Positions 53,023-60,650 of a stretch of 64,000 nt of DNA are shown here, in pieces. How positions within the stretch are numbered: position 1 is the first letter of the stretch; every line of letters starts with the position of its first letter. The stretch lies in contig CAJTXL010000014.1 in NCBI GenBank assembly GCA_910583525.1, positions 1-64,000 on the forward strand, in the 5' to 3' direction. Both the position numbers and the translations under genes were made by a program. The notes under the pieces were generated by a model. That model worked only from the letters and a program-made list of their open reading frames with translations, was not told where the DNA came from and ran no database searches. Source of the stretch: an uncultured Muribaculaceae bacterium. GTDB taxonomy: Bacteria; Bacteroidota; Bacteroidia; Bacteroidales; Muribaculaceae.

Positions 53023-55316
53023 GTAAGAGATTGCAAATGACTGCTGTAGGTTTGCTTATGGCAGTAGCCCCGACGTTCGCGGCGATTCCGACGAACGATG
53101 CCGAGCGTGCAAAGATGGACGAGTTTGTGAGCGGTCTGATGTCGAAAATGACCCTCGACGAGAAACTCGGGCAGCTTAATTTGCCTACCGGTGGCGACAT
53201 AACTACGGGACAGGCCATAGAGAGCAATATCGGAGCGGCGGCTGCTGCCGGACAAATCGGCGGTACGTTCAACATCAAGGGCGCTCAGAAGAACTATGAA
53301 ATCCAGAAGCTCGCTGTGGAGAAATCGCGTCTCGGCATTCCTCTGCTCATAGGGCAGGATGTGATACATGGTTACGAGACTGTCTTCCCGATACCCTTGG
53401 CACTCTCATGCTCTTGGGATATGGACGCTATCGAACGTTCTGCGCGCATTGCTGCTATAGAGTCTTCGGCAGGAGGCATAAACTGGACTTTCAGCCCCAT
53501 GGTCGACATATGCCGTGACCCGCGATGGGGACGCATTGCCGAAGGCGCCGGTGAAGACCCCTACCTCGGGAGCGAGATTGCCCGTGCAATGGTGCGTGGC
53601 TACCAAGGCAAGGACAATCTCAAAGGCAACAGCGACATACTTGCCTGCGTGAAGCATTTCGCCCTCTACGGCGCATCGGAGGCCGGCCGCGACTACAACA
53701 CGGTAGACATGAGCCGCCTGCGCATGTACAACGAGTACTTTGCGCCCTATAAGGCCGCAGTCGATGAAGGCGCAGCAACCGTTATGACGTCGTTCAACCT
53801 TGTCGACGGTATTCCGGCCACTGAAAACAAATGGCTTGTTACCGACGTACTGCGTGACCAATGGGGTTTCGACGGTATGGTCGTGACAGACTACGGTTCG
53901 ATAGGAGAAGTCGAGATTCATGGTCTTGAAAAGCTCCCCGAAGCCTCGGCACGAGCCCTGAAGGCCGGAACGGATATGGATATGTGCTCCTTCGGGTTTA
54001 TCGGCACATTGAAGCAGGGGCTTGAAAACGGCTCTGTCACAATGGCCGACATCGACAAGGCCGTACGCCGCATACTCGAAGCTAAATATAAACTCGGTCT
54101 GTTTGAGAACCCCTATAAGTATAACGATTTAGCCCGAGAGGCAAAAGACATATATACGCCTGAGCACCGGGCCGAGGCAAGGCGCATTGCCGCCGAGACT
54201 TTTGTGCTCCTCAAAAACCAAGACGGACTTCTGCCTCTCGCTAAAAAAGGCACTATAGCCCTCGTAGGCCCCTTGGCCGATGCCGCAAACCAGATGGCCG
54301 GCACATGGAGCGTGGCCGCAGCCCATTGGAAGTATAAAAGTCTGAAACAAGGTTTTGAAGATGCCGTTGGCAAAAAAGCCAAGATACTTTATGCCAAAGG
54401 CGCGAATATAGAATCTGACCCTGTGCGTGAAACGGCACACACTTGGGGCAATGATATCCGCGACCTGCGAAGCGACGAGGAGCTTCTTGCCGAAGCGGTT
54501 GCCGTAGCATCGAAGGCAGATGTCATTGTTGCTGCTGTGGGTGAAGGAATCGAAGGCAGCGGCGAATCGTCGTCGCGCACCGACATATCTCTTCCGGCAT
54601 CCCAGCGTCGCCTTCTTGAGGCTATGCTTGCCACCGGCAAACCTGTGGTGATGCTTAACTTTTCCGGACGTCCGACGGTGATGGAGTGGGAGGCTGAGAA
54701 TATTCCGGCGATAATGAACGTATGGTTCGGAGGTTCTGAGACGGCCGATGCCGTTCCCGACGTGGTTTTCGGCGACGTCAATCCCTCGGGCAAACTTACC
54801 GCTTCGATGCCGCGCAATGTCGGCCAAATCCCCGTATATTACAACCACTACAACACGGGTCGCCCGAAAGCCGACGATAACGGCGTATTTGTCCCGTACC
54901 GCACAAACTACCTCGACTCGCGCAACAGCCCTCTGTATCCGTTCGGATACGGACTTAGCTACACCGATTTCGCCTATACCGACTTTGCCCTCGACAATGC
55001 CACACTTGGCGCAGACGGTGCAATCACGGCGTCGGTGACCGTCACCAACAAGGGCAAACGTGCAGGCGACGAAGTCGTGCAGTTCTATATCCGTGATGTC
55101 GCAGGCTCTATCGCACGGCCTGTCAAAGAGCTCAAGCACTTCGAGCGCATAAGCCTCAAGCCGGGCGAAAGCAAGCGTGTCGATTTCCGCATCACACCCG
55201 AAATGCTCAAGTTCTATAACTACGACCTTGATTATGTTGCCGAACCCGGCGACTTCCTTGTCATGGTCGGCCCCGACAGCGAGCGTGTAGAGACACTCCC
55301 GTTTGTCCTGAAATAA
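53019..55316 (+). CDS. bglX: GH3 beta-glucosidase, BglX type
   Basis: A 765-residue periplasmic beta-glucosidase that aligns well with E. coli BglX. Matches include MTLDEKLGQLNLP, RDPRWGRIAEGAGEDPYLGS, VKHFALYGASEAGRDYNTVD and the nucleophile Asp291 in GMVVTDYGSIGEVE. The acid/base Glu is probably in GESSSRTDISLP. A fibronectin-III-like domain ends the protein. A signal peptide (about residues 1-21, ending TFAAI) is present. Translation is coupled to the preceding GH3 by an ATGA overlap. The two GH3 types probably differ in linkage preference. Confidence 0.93.
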   Translation: MSKRLQMTAVGLLMAVAPTFAAIPTNDAERAKMDEFVSGLMSKMTLDEKLGQLNLPTGGDITTGQAIESNIGAAAAAGQIGGTFNIKGAQKNYEIQKLAVEKSRLGIPLLIGQDVIHGYETVFPIPLALSCSWDMDAIERSARIAAIESSAGGINWTFSPMVDICRDPRWGRIAEGAGEDPYLGSEIARAMVRGYQGKDNLKGNSDILACVKHFALYGASEAGRDYNTVDMSRLRMYNEYFAPYKAAVDEGAATVMTSFNLVDGIPATENKWLVTDVLRDQWGFDGMVVTDYGSIGEVEIHGLEKLPEASARALKAGTDMDMCSFGFIGTLKQGLENGSVTMADIDKAVRRILEAKYKLGLFENPYKYNDLAREAKDIYTPEHRAEARRIAAETFVLLKNQDGLLPLAKKGTIALVGPLADAANQMAGTWSVAAAHWKYKSLKQGFEDAVGKKAKILYAKGANIESDPVRETAHTWGNDIRDLRSDEELLAEAVAVASKADVIVAAVGEGIEGSGESSSRTDISLPASQRRLLEAMLATGKPVVMLNFSGRPTVMEWEAENIPAIMNVWFGGSETADAVPDVVFGDVNPSGKLTASMPRNVGQIPVYYNHYNTGRPKADDNGVFVPYRTNYLDSRNSPLYPFGYGLSYTDFAYTDFALDNATLGADGAITASVTVTNKGKRAGDEVVQFYIRDVAGSIARPVKELKHFERISLKPGESKRVDFRITPEMLKFYNYDLDYVAEPGDFLVMVGPDSERVETLPFVLK

Positions 55317-55332
55317 GGCATAAGTACATTTT

Positions 55333-55376
55333 TTCGCCGGCTCGGCGAACCGTAGCGGCGGTAAGCGCGTTTTTTT
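55333..55376 (+). terminator. Possible terminator after bglX
   Basis: A 7-bp hairpin TTCGCCG/CGGCGAA (55333-55349) lies after the stop, and a T7 run follows only at 55370-55376. The distance makes it a weak candidate. Confidence 0.3.
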
Positions 55377-55412
55377 AGCATAAGTTTCACCTATTAAAAC
55401 AGATGTTATATT

Positions 55413-55940
55413 ATGTTTAAAAAACTACTTGCCGCCGTTGTCGTATGTGTAGCGGCCATAGTACCGGCCGCAGCGCAAAAGGCCGAAGTGACGCTTTCTT
55501 ACGGAGCCTATACCCAAATGGATGCCATGGATATGAAAGACGGCTGGCACCATGTCAACACTGCATGGGGCGCCCTCAATGCCGGTGTCAACTTCAGGGT
55601 TGCGCCAAAAGTTTGGATTGGCCCCAGCTATACCTTCTCTTCAACAACTACAAAAGGAGGGCCTGAAAGCTCGCATATCGCTTACCATGCCGTAATGTTC
55701 AACGGCCGTTACCACTACTACACCAACAGCATAGTTTCGCTTTATGCGAAGGTAGGCCTCGGTGTCGAGTTCAGTTATATGCAGCCGCGCCACGACGACG
55801 CATACACTAAAACATACTGTGCCTTCCAGATAGTGCCGGTAGGTGCGCAGGTCGACCTCTCCCGTAGCTGGGCAATGTATGCCGAAGCAGGCTTCGGTGC
55901 CCAAGGTCTCTTCCAGTTCGGCTTCAAATACAAATTCTGA
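55413..55940 (+). CDS. Small outer-membrane beta-barrel protein
   Basis: A 175-residue secreted protein with a signal peptide (about residues 1-22, ending AAAQ). It has alternating aromatic strands (VTLSYGAYTQMD, VWIGPSYTFSSTT, YHYYTNSIVSLYAKVGLGVE) and a C-terminal Phe (FQFGFKYKF), typical of an eight-stranded OMP_b-brl-type barrel. Function unknown. It is last on the plus strand before the bidirectional terminator and may or may not belong to the polysaccharide locus. Confidence 0.8.
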   Translation: MFKKLLAAVVVCVAAIVPAAAQKAEVTLSYGAYTQMDAMDMKDGWHHVNTAWGALNAGVNFRVAPKVWIGPSYTFSSTTTKGGPESSHIAYHAVMFNGRYHYYTNSIVSLYAKVGLGVEFSYMQPRHDDAYTKTYCAFQIVPVGAQVDLSRSWAMYAEAGFGAQGLFQFGFKYKF

Positions 55941-55988
55941 TATAACAACATACCTTAGATTTGCAGCGACAAACGCGGATAAGATATG

Positions 55989-56028
55989 AAAAAAGTCCGA
56001 GTGCTTAAAACAGCTCTCGGACTTTTTT
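55989..56028. terminator. Bidirectional terminator
   Basis: AAAAAAGTCCGAG (55989-56001) and CTCGGACTTTTTT (56016-56028) are exact reverse complements. Each strand therefore has a stem followed by T6, ending both the plus-strand locus and the minus-strand esterase gene. Confidence 0.88.
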
Positions 56029-56044
56029 GTATATATAGTGTATC

Positions 56045-57901
56045 TTATTTTACTATGGTTTTGACGGCATGGCCGTTCGATGCTACGATATATAGCCCTG
56101 CCGCTAAATTGTTGAACGATGCGCTTTTTTCAGCCGAGCCTATTTTTGTTCCGAAAGCATTAAAGACATCGATGGGGCTGTCTGATGTGACGTTGATGCA
56201 GCCGCCGTTGGCCGTAACGGCCATTCCGCCTTTTTCTGTCGCAATGGTTTTGATACCGGAGTTTTCATGTTTGAAGAAGAAGTCGGCGAAGCCTTCGGTC
56301 TGTGCCGCCAGGTTGTAGATTGTGGCGTGGGTGGCGCCTTCGTATTCGGTGTATTTGAACTTGCCTTGTGCAGCGGCGGTCAGTTTCGGAGCGAGAGCCT
56401 GCATGCCGTCGATGAGTACGGTTCCGTCTTCTGTGCCGTGGAATGCCCATAAGTGCGATTTCGATACGTTAGCGATTAGGGCTTCTGTGTCAGGGTCGGG
56501 TTCTCCATAGCCGGCGATGGCGGCGGCGCGGTCGAAATCGGGCTTGTCGGTATTGAGCAGATACCATATTGCTCCGGCTCCGTTTGAGCTGCCGACGAGA
56601 TACATGTTATCCCGGGCTATGCCATATTCGGTAGCGGTTTCTTTCGCTTTTTTAACTGCCCCGTCGAGCCATTTCGTTGCTTGGCATATGAATTTGAAGC
56701 CGCCGGGGCTTGTGTTCTCCGGTAATGTAATCCAAAGTTCTTCTTTGGGTACTTGTGGGGCGATGATAATGGCGTCTTCGTCGGCATTGAGCAGAGGATA
56801 AAGTGGCGACGCGCCCATCGAACACATGTGAAGGGCATTGTCGTCGCCTCGCGAGCCGGCGTCGTGGAGATAGAGTATAAGGTGCTTTGTGGCCTCGGGT
56901 TTGAAATCGGGAATATGGTAACGGTAGTTGACTTCGGTGCCGTCTTCAAGAGTGTATTTGCCGCTTTCAAAGACTTTTTCGGGCACAAGCACATCGGCAG
57001 TCACACGGTCGAAGTGCATGGTCTGTGTGTATTCGAGAATGTTGTACTGGTCGGCGAGAGGCATGCCGCATACGTTCAATTCGACTTTTGTGCCTGGGTC
57101 ACGGTCGAGTGAGTGGAAGTTCAACACTCTTTTGAGTGGAAATGAACCGCCCGAGATGTTGATTGAGGCGTTGCCGTTTTTCAGGCCGGCGGCAACAGAG
57201 CCGGTATAGATGTTGTTGATTTGTCCGCCGCTGACATTTATGGTGGAGTGGCTTTGCGGTATTTCGTCGTTGCGTTTGAAGTTTTTTGCTGTGCCGCGGT
57301 TGTAGGCTACGATTATTAGTCCGTTGCCTGATTCTACGTTGATTTTCGAGTCCATTACCGTGGGGGCGAGGTTGTCGTTGTCTTGGCATCCGCCGAGAAT
57401 GGTGAATGAGTTGCCAATCTGCTCGCCGGCAAAAGTGCCGTTCATTTCACATCCTTTGCCGATTGTGACTTCGTGGAAATTGCAGACCAATAGTAGGTTG
57501 GGCGTCTTAGATGCGGTCTGGTTGAATGTGATGTTTTCAAACTTGGTGTCGGTGGCAAGGCCGAGGCGGACACCTTTTGATAGAGTCCATGCAGTGGCGT
57601 TATGGTCGTCGGCGCGGTAGTCGACACCGTTGTAGACTTGTGTGAATGTCATTTTGCCGCTTCGTGCTATTGTAGGCACGAAGTTGGCCGATTGTGTGAA
57701 TTTGCCGTTGAGAACGATTATGCCGTCGTTTTCGACAGGAATTTTGTCGAATGCTACCGTGAGGCTCGATACGGCTGTTTCGGGCGTCAACCCGTCGTTT
57801 TCCATATTGCCGTTGTCGTTGAGGAAGACTACTGTAGTCTCGGCAAACAGCGAGCCTGTTGCCAATGCAAGAGAGCAGAGTAGTGTAAAGATTTTTTTCA
57901 T
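56045..57901 (-). CDS. Secreted protein with repeat-rich N-terminus and alpha/beta-hydrolase (esterase) domain
   Basis: A 618-residue secreted protein (signal about residues 1-20, ending LFAET). Residues 25-310 are strand- and Asn/Gly-rich with repeated short motifs (INVSGGQINNIYTG, INISGGSFPLKRV), suggesting a right-handed beta-helix. Residues 320-545 form an alpha/beta hydrolase of the PHB-depolymerase/feruloyl-esterase-like type: HLILYLHDAGSRGDD, nucleophile Ser in VGSSNGAGAIWYLL (about 437), Asp in HGTEDGTVLIDG (about 490) and His in GATHATIY (about 524). The last 60 residues (FNAFGTKIGSA to GHAVKTIVK) resemble type IX secretion sorting domains. Its substrate is unknown; deacylation of plant glycans is possible. 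Confidence 0.75.
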   Translation of the reverse strand: MKKIFTLLCSLALATGSLFAETTVVFLNDNGNMENDGLTPETAVSSLTVAFDKIPVENDGIIVLNGKFTQSANFVPTIARSGKMTFTQVYNGVDYRADDHNATAWTLSKGVRLGLATDTKFENITFNQTASKTPNLLLVCNFHEVTIGKGCEMNGTFAGEQIGNSFTILGGCQDNDNLAPTVMDSKINVESGNGLIIVAYNRGTAKNFKRNDEIPQSHSTINVSGGQINNIYTGSVAAGLKNGNASINISGGSFPLKRVLNFHSLDRDPGTKVELNVCGMPLADQYNILEYTQTMHFDRVTADVLVPEKVFESGKYTLEDGTEVNYRYHIPDFKPEATKHLILYLHDAGSRGDDNALHMCSMGASPLYPLLNADEDAIIIAPQVPKEELWITLPENTSPGGFKFICQATKWLDGAVKKAKETATEYGIARDNMYLVGSSNGAGAIWYLLNTDKPDFDRAAAIAGYGEPDPDTEALIANVSKSHLWAFHGTEDGTVLIDGMQALAPKLTAAAQGKFKYTEYEGATHATIYNLAAQTEGFADFFFKHENSGIKTIATEKGGMAVTANGGCINVTSDSPIDVFNAFGTKIGSAEKSASFNNLAAGLYIVASNGHAVKTIVK

Positions 57902-57926
57902 GTGTAAAAGATTAAATTTTCATTGG

Positions 57927-57934
57927 CAAAGTTA
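57927..57934 (-). promoter_or_regulatory. -7 promoter box of the esterase gene (TAACTTTG)
   Basis: It matches TAnnTTTG on the minus strand, 25 bases before the ATG at 57901. No -33 TTTG is visible at the usual distance. Confidence 0.5.
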
Positions 57935-58004
57935 CTCTATCAGATGCCGCCCTGAATGCAAGTATTGTTCCATAACATGAAAAAGAAGGTTCACATGCGA
58001 ACAT

Positions 58005-58036
58005 AAAAAATGCCGCCCCATGGGTAGGGACGGCAT
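58005..58036 (-). terminator. Terminator of the propionate cluster
   Basis: On the minus strand ATGCCGTCCC and GGGGCGGCAT (58027-58036 and 58010-58019) form a stem with one wobble, followed by T6 (58005-58010). It lies 24 bases past the mmdB stop. Confidence 0.82.
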
Positions 58037-58059
58037 CGATTTGTTCTGTGTATGGGCTA

Positions 58060-59217
58060 TCAGGCAAGGAAGCCGAGAAGCACACCTGCGGCTACGGCTG
58101 AGCCGATGACGCCTGCAACGTTCGGTCCCATGGCGTGCATGAGCAGATAGTTGGAGGGGTCGTACTCCAGACCGAGGTTGTTGGAGATGCGTGCCGACAT
58201 CGGAACGGCAGAAACGCCGGCGTTGCCGATGAGGGGATTGATTTTCTTTTCTTTGGGCAAAATCAGGTTGAACAGCTTGACGAAGAGCACACCGCTCGAC
58301 GAAGCTATGACAAATGCCATGAAGCCGAGGAAGAAAATGAAGATTGTCTGAGGTGTCAGGAACTGTGAAGCCTGGGTTGATGCACCGACGGTCATGCCCA
58401 ACAGGATGGTTACGATGTCGGTAAGGGCATTGCTTGCTGTTTTTGCCAGTCGCGATGTTACGCCGCATTCACGGAGCAGGTTGCCGAAGAAGAGCATGCC
58501 GAGCAGGGGTATGCCCGACGGAACGACGAAGCACGTCAGGAGCATGCCGACTATCGGGAAAATGATTTTCTCGTTCTGCGACACGGCACGCGCCGGTTTC
58601 ATCTTTATCAGACGTTCTTTCTTGGTTGTGAACAGGCGCATCAGCGGCGGCTGGATTACAGGCACAAGTGCCATGTAGGAGTAGGCCGACACCGCGATTG
58701 CACCCATGAGGTTCGGAGCGAGCTTCGACGACAGGAAGATTGCCGTTGGGCCGTCGGCACCGCCGATAATGGCAATAGCACCGGCCTGGTCGGGCGAGAA
58801 GCCTATGGCGAGCGCTACCATATATGCGCCGAAGATGCCGAATTGGGCAGCGGCTCCGATTAGCATCAGTTTGGGGTTGGCGATAAGAGCCGAGAAGTCG
58901 GTCATGGCACCTATGCCGAGGAAAATCAGCGGAGGATACCAGCCTGCGGCCACGCCGTTGTAGAGAATATTCAGTACCGAGCCTTCTTCATAGATGCCGA
59001 TTTCGAGGCCGGCTTCAGTGTTGAAGGGTATGTTGCCGATGAGGATGCCGAAGCCTATGGGCACCAGCAGCATAGGCTCGAAGTTCTTCTTGATGGCAAG
59101 CCATATGAAGAACAGGCCTACGGCAAGCATCACGAAGTTGCCGAACTGGGCGTTGGCGAAACCTGTCAGTTGCCAGAACTGCTCCAGGTTGTTCAGTAGG
59201 AAATCACCGAATGACAT
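58060..59217 (-). CDS. mmdB: Sodium-translocating decarboxylase beta subunit
   Basis: The integral membrane subunit (385 residues) of the biotin-dependent sodium-pumping decarboxylase. It decarboxylates carboxybiotin and exports sodium. It has about ten hydrophobic segments. The conserved ion-path motifs are GGADGPTAIFLSSKLAP (central Asp) and NPLIGNAGVSAVPMSARISN plus HAMGPNVAGVIGSAVAAG near the end. The adjacent carboxyltransferase and epimerase genes point to methylmalonyl-CoA rather than oxaloacetate. It is last in the mce-mmdA-OadG-biotin carrier operon, 25 bases after the biotin-carrier gene. Confidence 0.94.
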   Translation of the reverse strand: MSFGDFLLNNLEQFWQLTGFANAQFGNFVMLAVGLFFIWLAIKKNFEPMLLVPIGFGILIGNIPFNTEAGLEIGIYEEGSVLNILYNGVAAGWYPPLIFLGIGAMTDFSALIANPKLMLIGAAAQFGIFGAYMVALAIGFSPDQAGAIAIIGGADGPTAIFLSSKLAPNLMGAIAVSAYSYMALVPVIQPPLMRLFTTKKERLIKMKPARAVSQNEKIIFPIVGMLLTCFVVPSGIPLLGMLFFGNLLRECGVTSRLAKTASNALTDIVTILLGMTVGASTQASQFLTPQTIFIFFLGFMAFVIASSSGVLFVKLFNLILPKEKKINPLIGNAGVSAVPMSARISNNLGLEYDPSNYLLMHAMGPNVAGVIGSAVAAGVLLGFLA

Positions 59218-59242
59218 AATTCGTTGCTATTAGTGCAGGGGA

Positions 59243-59674
59243 TTATTCAAGGGTAATCAGAGTTGCGCCTTCAAGAACGGAGTCGCCGGCATTGACGTTT
59301 ATCGATGCCACTTTGCCGTCGCGTCCGGCGCGGATGGTGTTTTCCATCTTCATGGCCTCGAGCAGAACTACCGTGTCTGAAGCTTTTACGGTGTCGCCTA
59401 CTTTGACGTTTACCGAAATCACGACTCCGGGCAGCGGAGCCACTACAGCGCCGCTGCCTGCGGTTGCCGGTTTGCTTGCGATGACTTTCTCGCCTGTTGA
59501 TGTGCGCGGAGCTGCCGAGGGGCGCGGAGCCGCAACCTTTACGGCAGCTTTTTTTGTTTCGAGCTCTACTTTGTAAGGCACGCCGTTGACTTCGACCTGC
59601 GCGATGTTGTCGTCGATGTCGCCTATGGCAACGGTGTAGTTGTTGCCGTTGATTTTATATTTGTATTCTTTCAT
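59243..59674 (-). CDS. mmdC: Biotin-carrier subunit of the decarboxylase
   Basis: A 143-residue biotinyl carrier protein. An N-terminal region (MKEYKYKINGNNYTVAIGDI) is followed by an Ala/Pro-rich flexible linker (about residues 50-75) and a biotinyl domain with the acceptor Lys in EAMKMEN. It shuttles the carboxyl group from MmdA to MmdB. The frame is open 40 codons further upstream, but the ATG at 59674 gives the normal family N-terminus and avoids overlapping the upstream gene. Confidence 0.92.
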   Translation of the reverse strand: MKEYKYKINGNNYTVAIGDIDDNIAQVEVNGVPYKVELETKKAAVKVAAPRPSAAPRTSTGEKVIASKPATAGSGAVVAPLPGVVISVNVKVGDTVKASDTVVLLEAMKMENTIRAGRDGKVASINVNAGDSVLEGATLITLE

Positions 59675-59723
59675 TGGTTCGTGAAAATTGATGGTGGTGC
59701 TTGGTGTTGAAATGAACACACGG

Positions 59724-60647
59724 TTACTTTGCGTGGGTGTGGTTAGGCACTTCGCGGAGGCCGTAAATCTTGGAGCTCCATGGCGAGTAGGCACGTTTGA
59801 CTTTGTTGATGGTGAGAATTGTGTTCTCGGTGTCGTGCGTGTCGAGGTGCTCGTGCAGTGCCATTACGATTGCAGCGATTTCTTCGCCGGAATCATGTGC
59901 CGCGATGTCTTCGGGTGCTTCCTGCTTGCTCACGCCGTGGGCACGGAACTTGCGCATCTTCGATATCGCCGCCGATGTCTTGCCTATTGCGTAGAAGCAG
60001 AGGCAGAGCAGAAGCAATGCGCTGAACACTATTGCCATGGCCATGATGGTCATGCCGAAGCCGTTTTCGTCGCGCTCGGCGAACAATTCGATTTTGCGGT
60101 TCGTGTCTTTGATTACGTTTGCGCTCGACGGGGTGATGTAGTCGTTTTCACCACCTGTGCGCAAAGCCCATTCGCCGGCACCGTCTTCGGTACGTGCCCA
60201 TGACTGGTTTGGCAGAAGCGATGCCGGAACGGTCACCTCGTCAATAAGGGTGAGGCCGTCGGCGTCGTATATGCCTATCCAGTTGTCCTGGCCGGGTGTA
60301 AGGGTGAAGCTTGTGTGGAAAGTGCCGCGGTTAGGCTCGCCATCGGCAAAGAACACCACATGCTGGCGCTTGGGTATGTCGGTGTTGACATCGCCAAGCG
60401 GTACGGGATATTTTCGCGGTTCCGCAGGGTCGTTGGTAAGGAATACGCTCGAAATCTCCAATGGCGCGAAGTTCGCGTTGAAGAGCTCTATCCAGGCCGA
60501 GGCTTGCCCGTATTCGTCAACGAGGCTGCTGTCGTTTACCACCATCACTTCGTTGATGCGTAGGGCGCTGCGGCTTTGGGCCGATGCCTGCGAAGCCCCG
60601 GCAAGCGTCAACAGTGCGATGGCGATGATTGATACTGTCTTTTTCAT
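59724..60647 (-). CDS. Lamin-tail domain fused to an OadG-type decarboxylase subunit
   Basis: A 307-residue protein with a signal peptide (about residues 1-24). An extracytoplasmic lamin-tail (LTD) domain follows (about 28-165; INEVMVVNDSSLVDEYGQAS, AWIELFNANFAPLEISSVFL). After it come one transmembrane helix (about 198-220; MAIVFSALLLLCLCFYAIG) and a cytoplasmic tail with an OadG/HEEIAAIVMALH-like stretch (EEIAAIVMALHEHL). OadG subunits hold the carboxyltransferase and membrane subunits together. The gene position, 3 bases after mmdA and before the carrier gene, supports this role. The outer domain is absent from classical OadG, which has fewer than 100 residues. Confidence 0.85.
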   Translation of the reverse strand: MKKTVSIIAIALLTLAGASQASAQSRSALRINEVMVVNDSSLVDEYGQASAWIELFNANFAPLEISSVFLTNDPAEPRKYPVPLGDVNTDIPKRQHVVFFADGEPNRGTFHTSFTLTPGQDNWIGIYDADGLTLIDEVTVPASLLPNQSWARTEDGAGEWALRTGGENDYITPSSANVIKDTNRKIELFAERDENGFGMTIMAMAIVFSALLLLCLCFYAIGKTSAAISKMRKFRAHGVSKQEAPEDIAAHDSGEEIAAIVMALHEHLDTHDTENTILTINKVKRAYSPWSSKIYGLREVPNHTHAK

Positions 60648-60650
60648 TGA

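Noticed and set aside
50785..55316. The two GH3 genes as a recent tandem duplication
   Set aside because: They differ in N-terminal layout and active-site surroundings (SDWGG against TDYGS) and belong to different GH3 groups.
59675..59794. Forty-residue N-terminal extension of the biotin carrier
   Set aside because: It overlaps the OadG gene and resembles no family N-terminus; the internal Met at 59674 gives the normal start.
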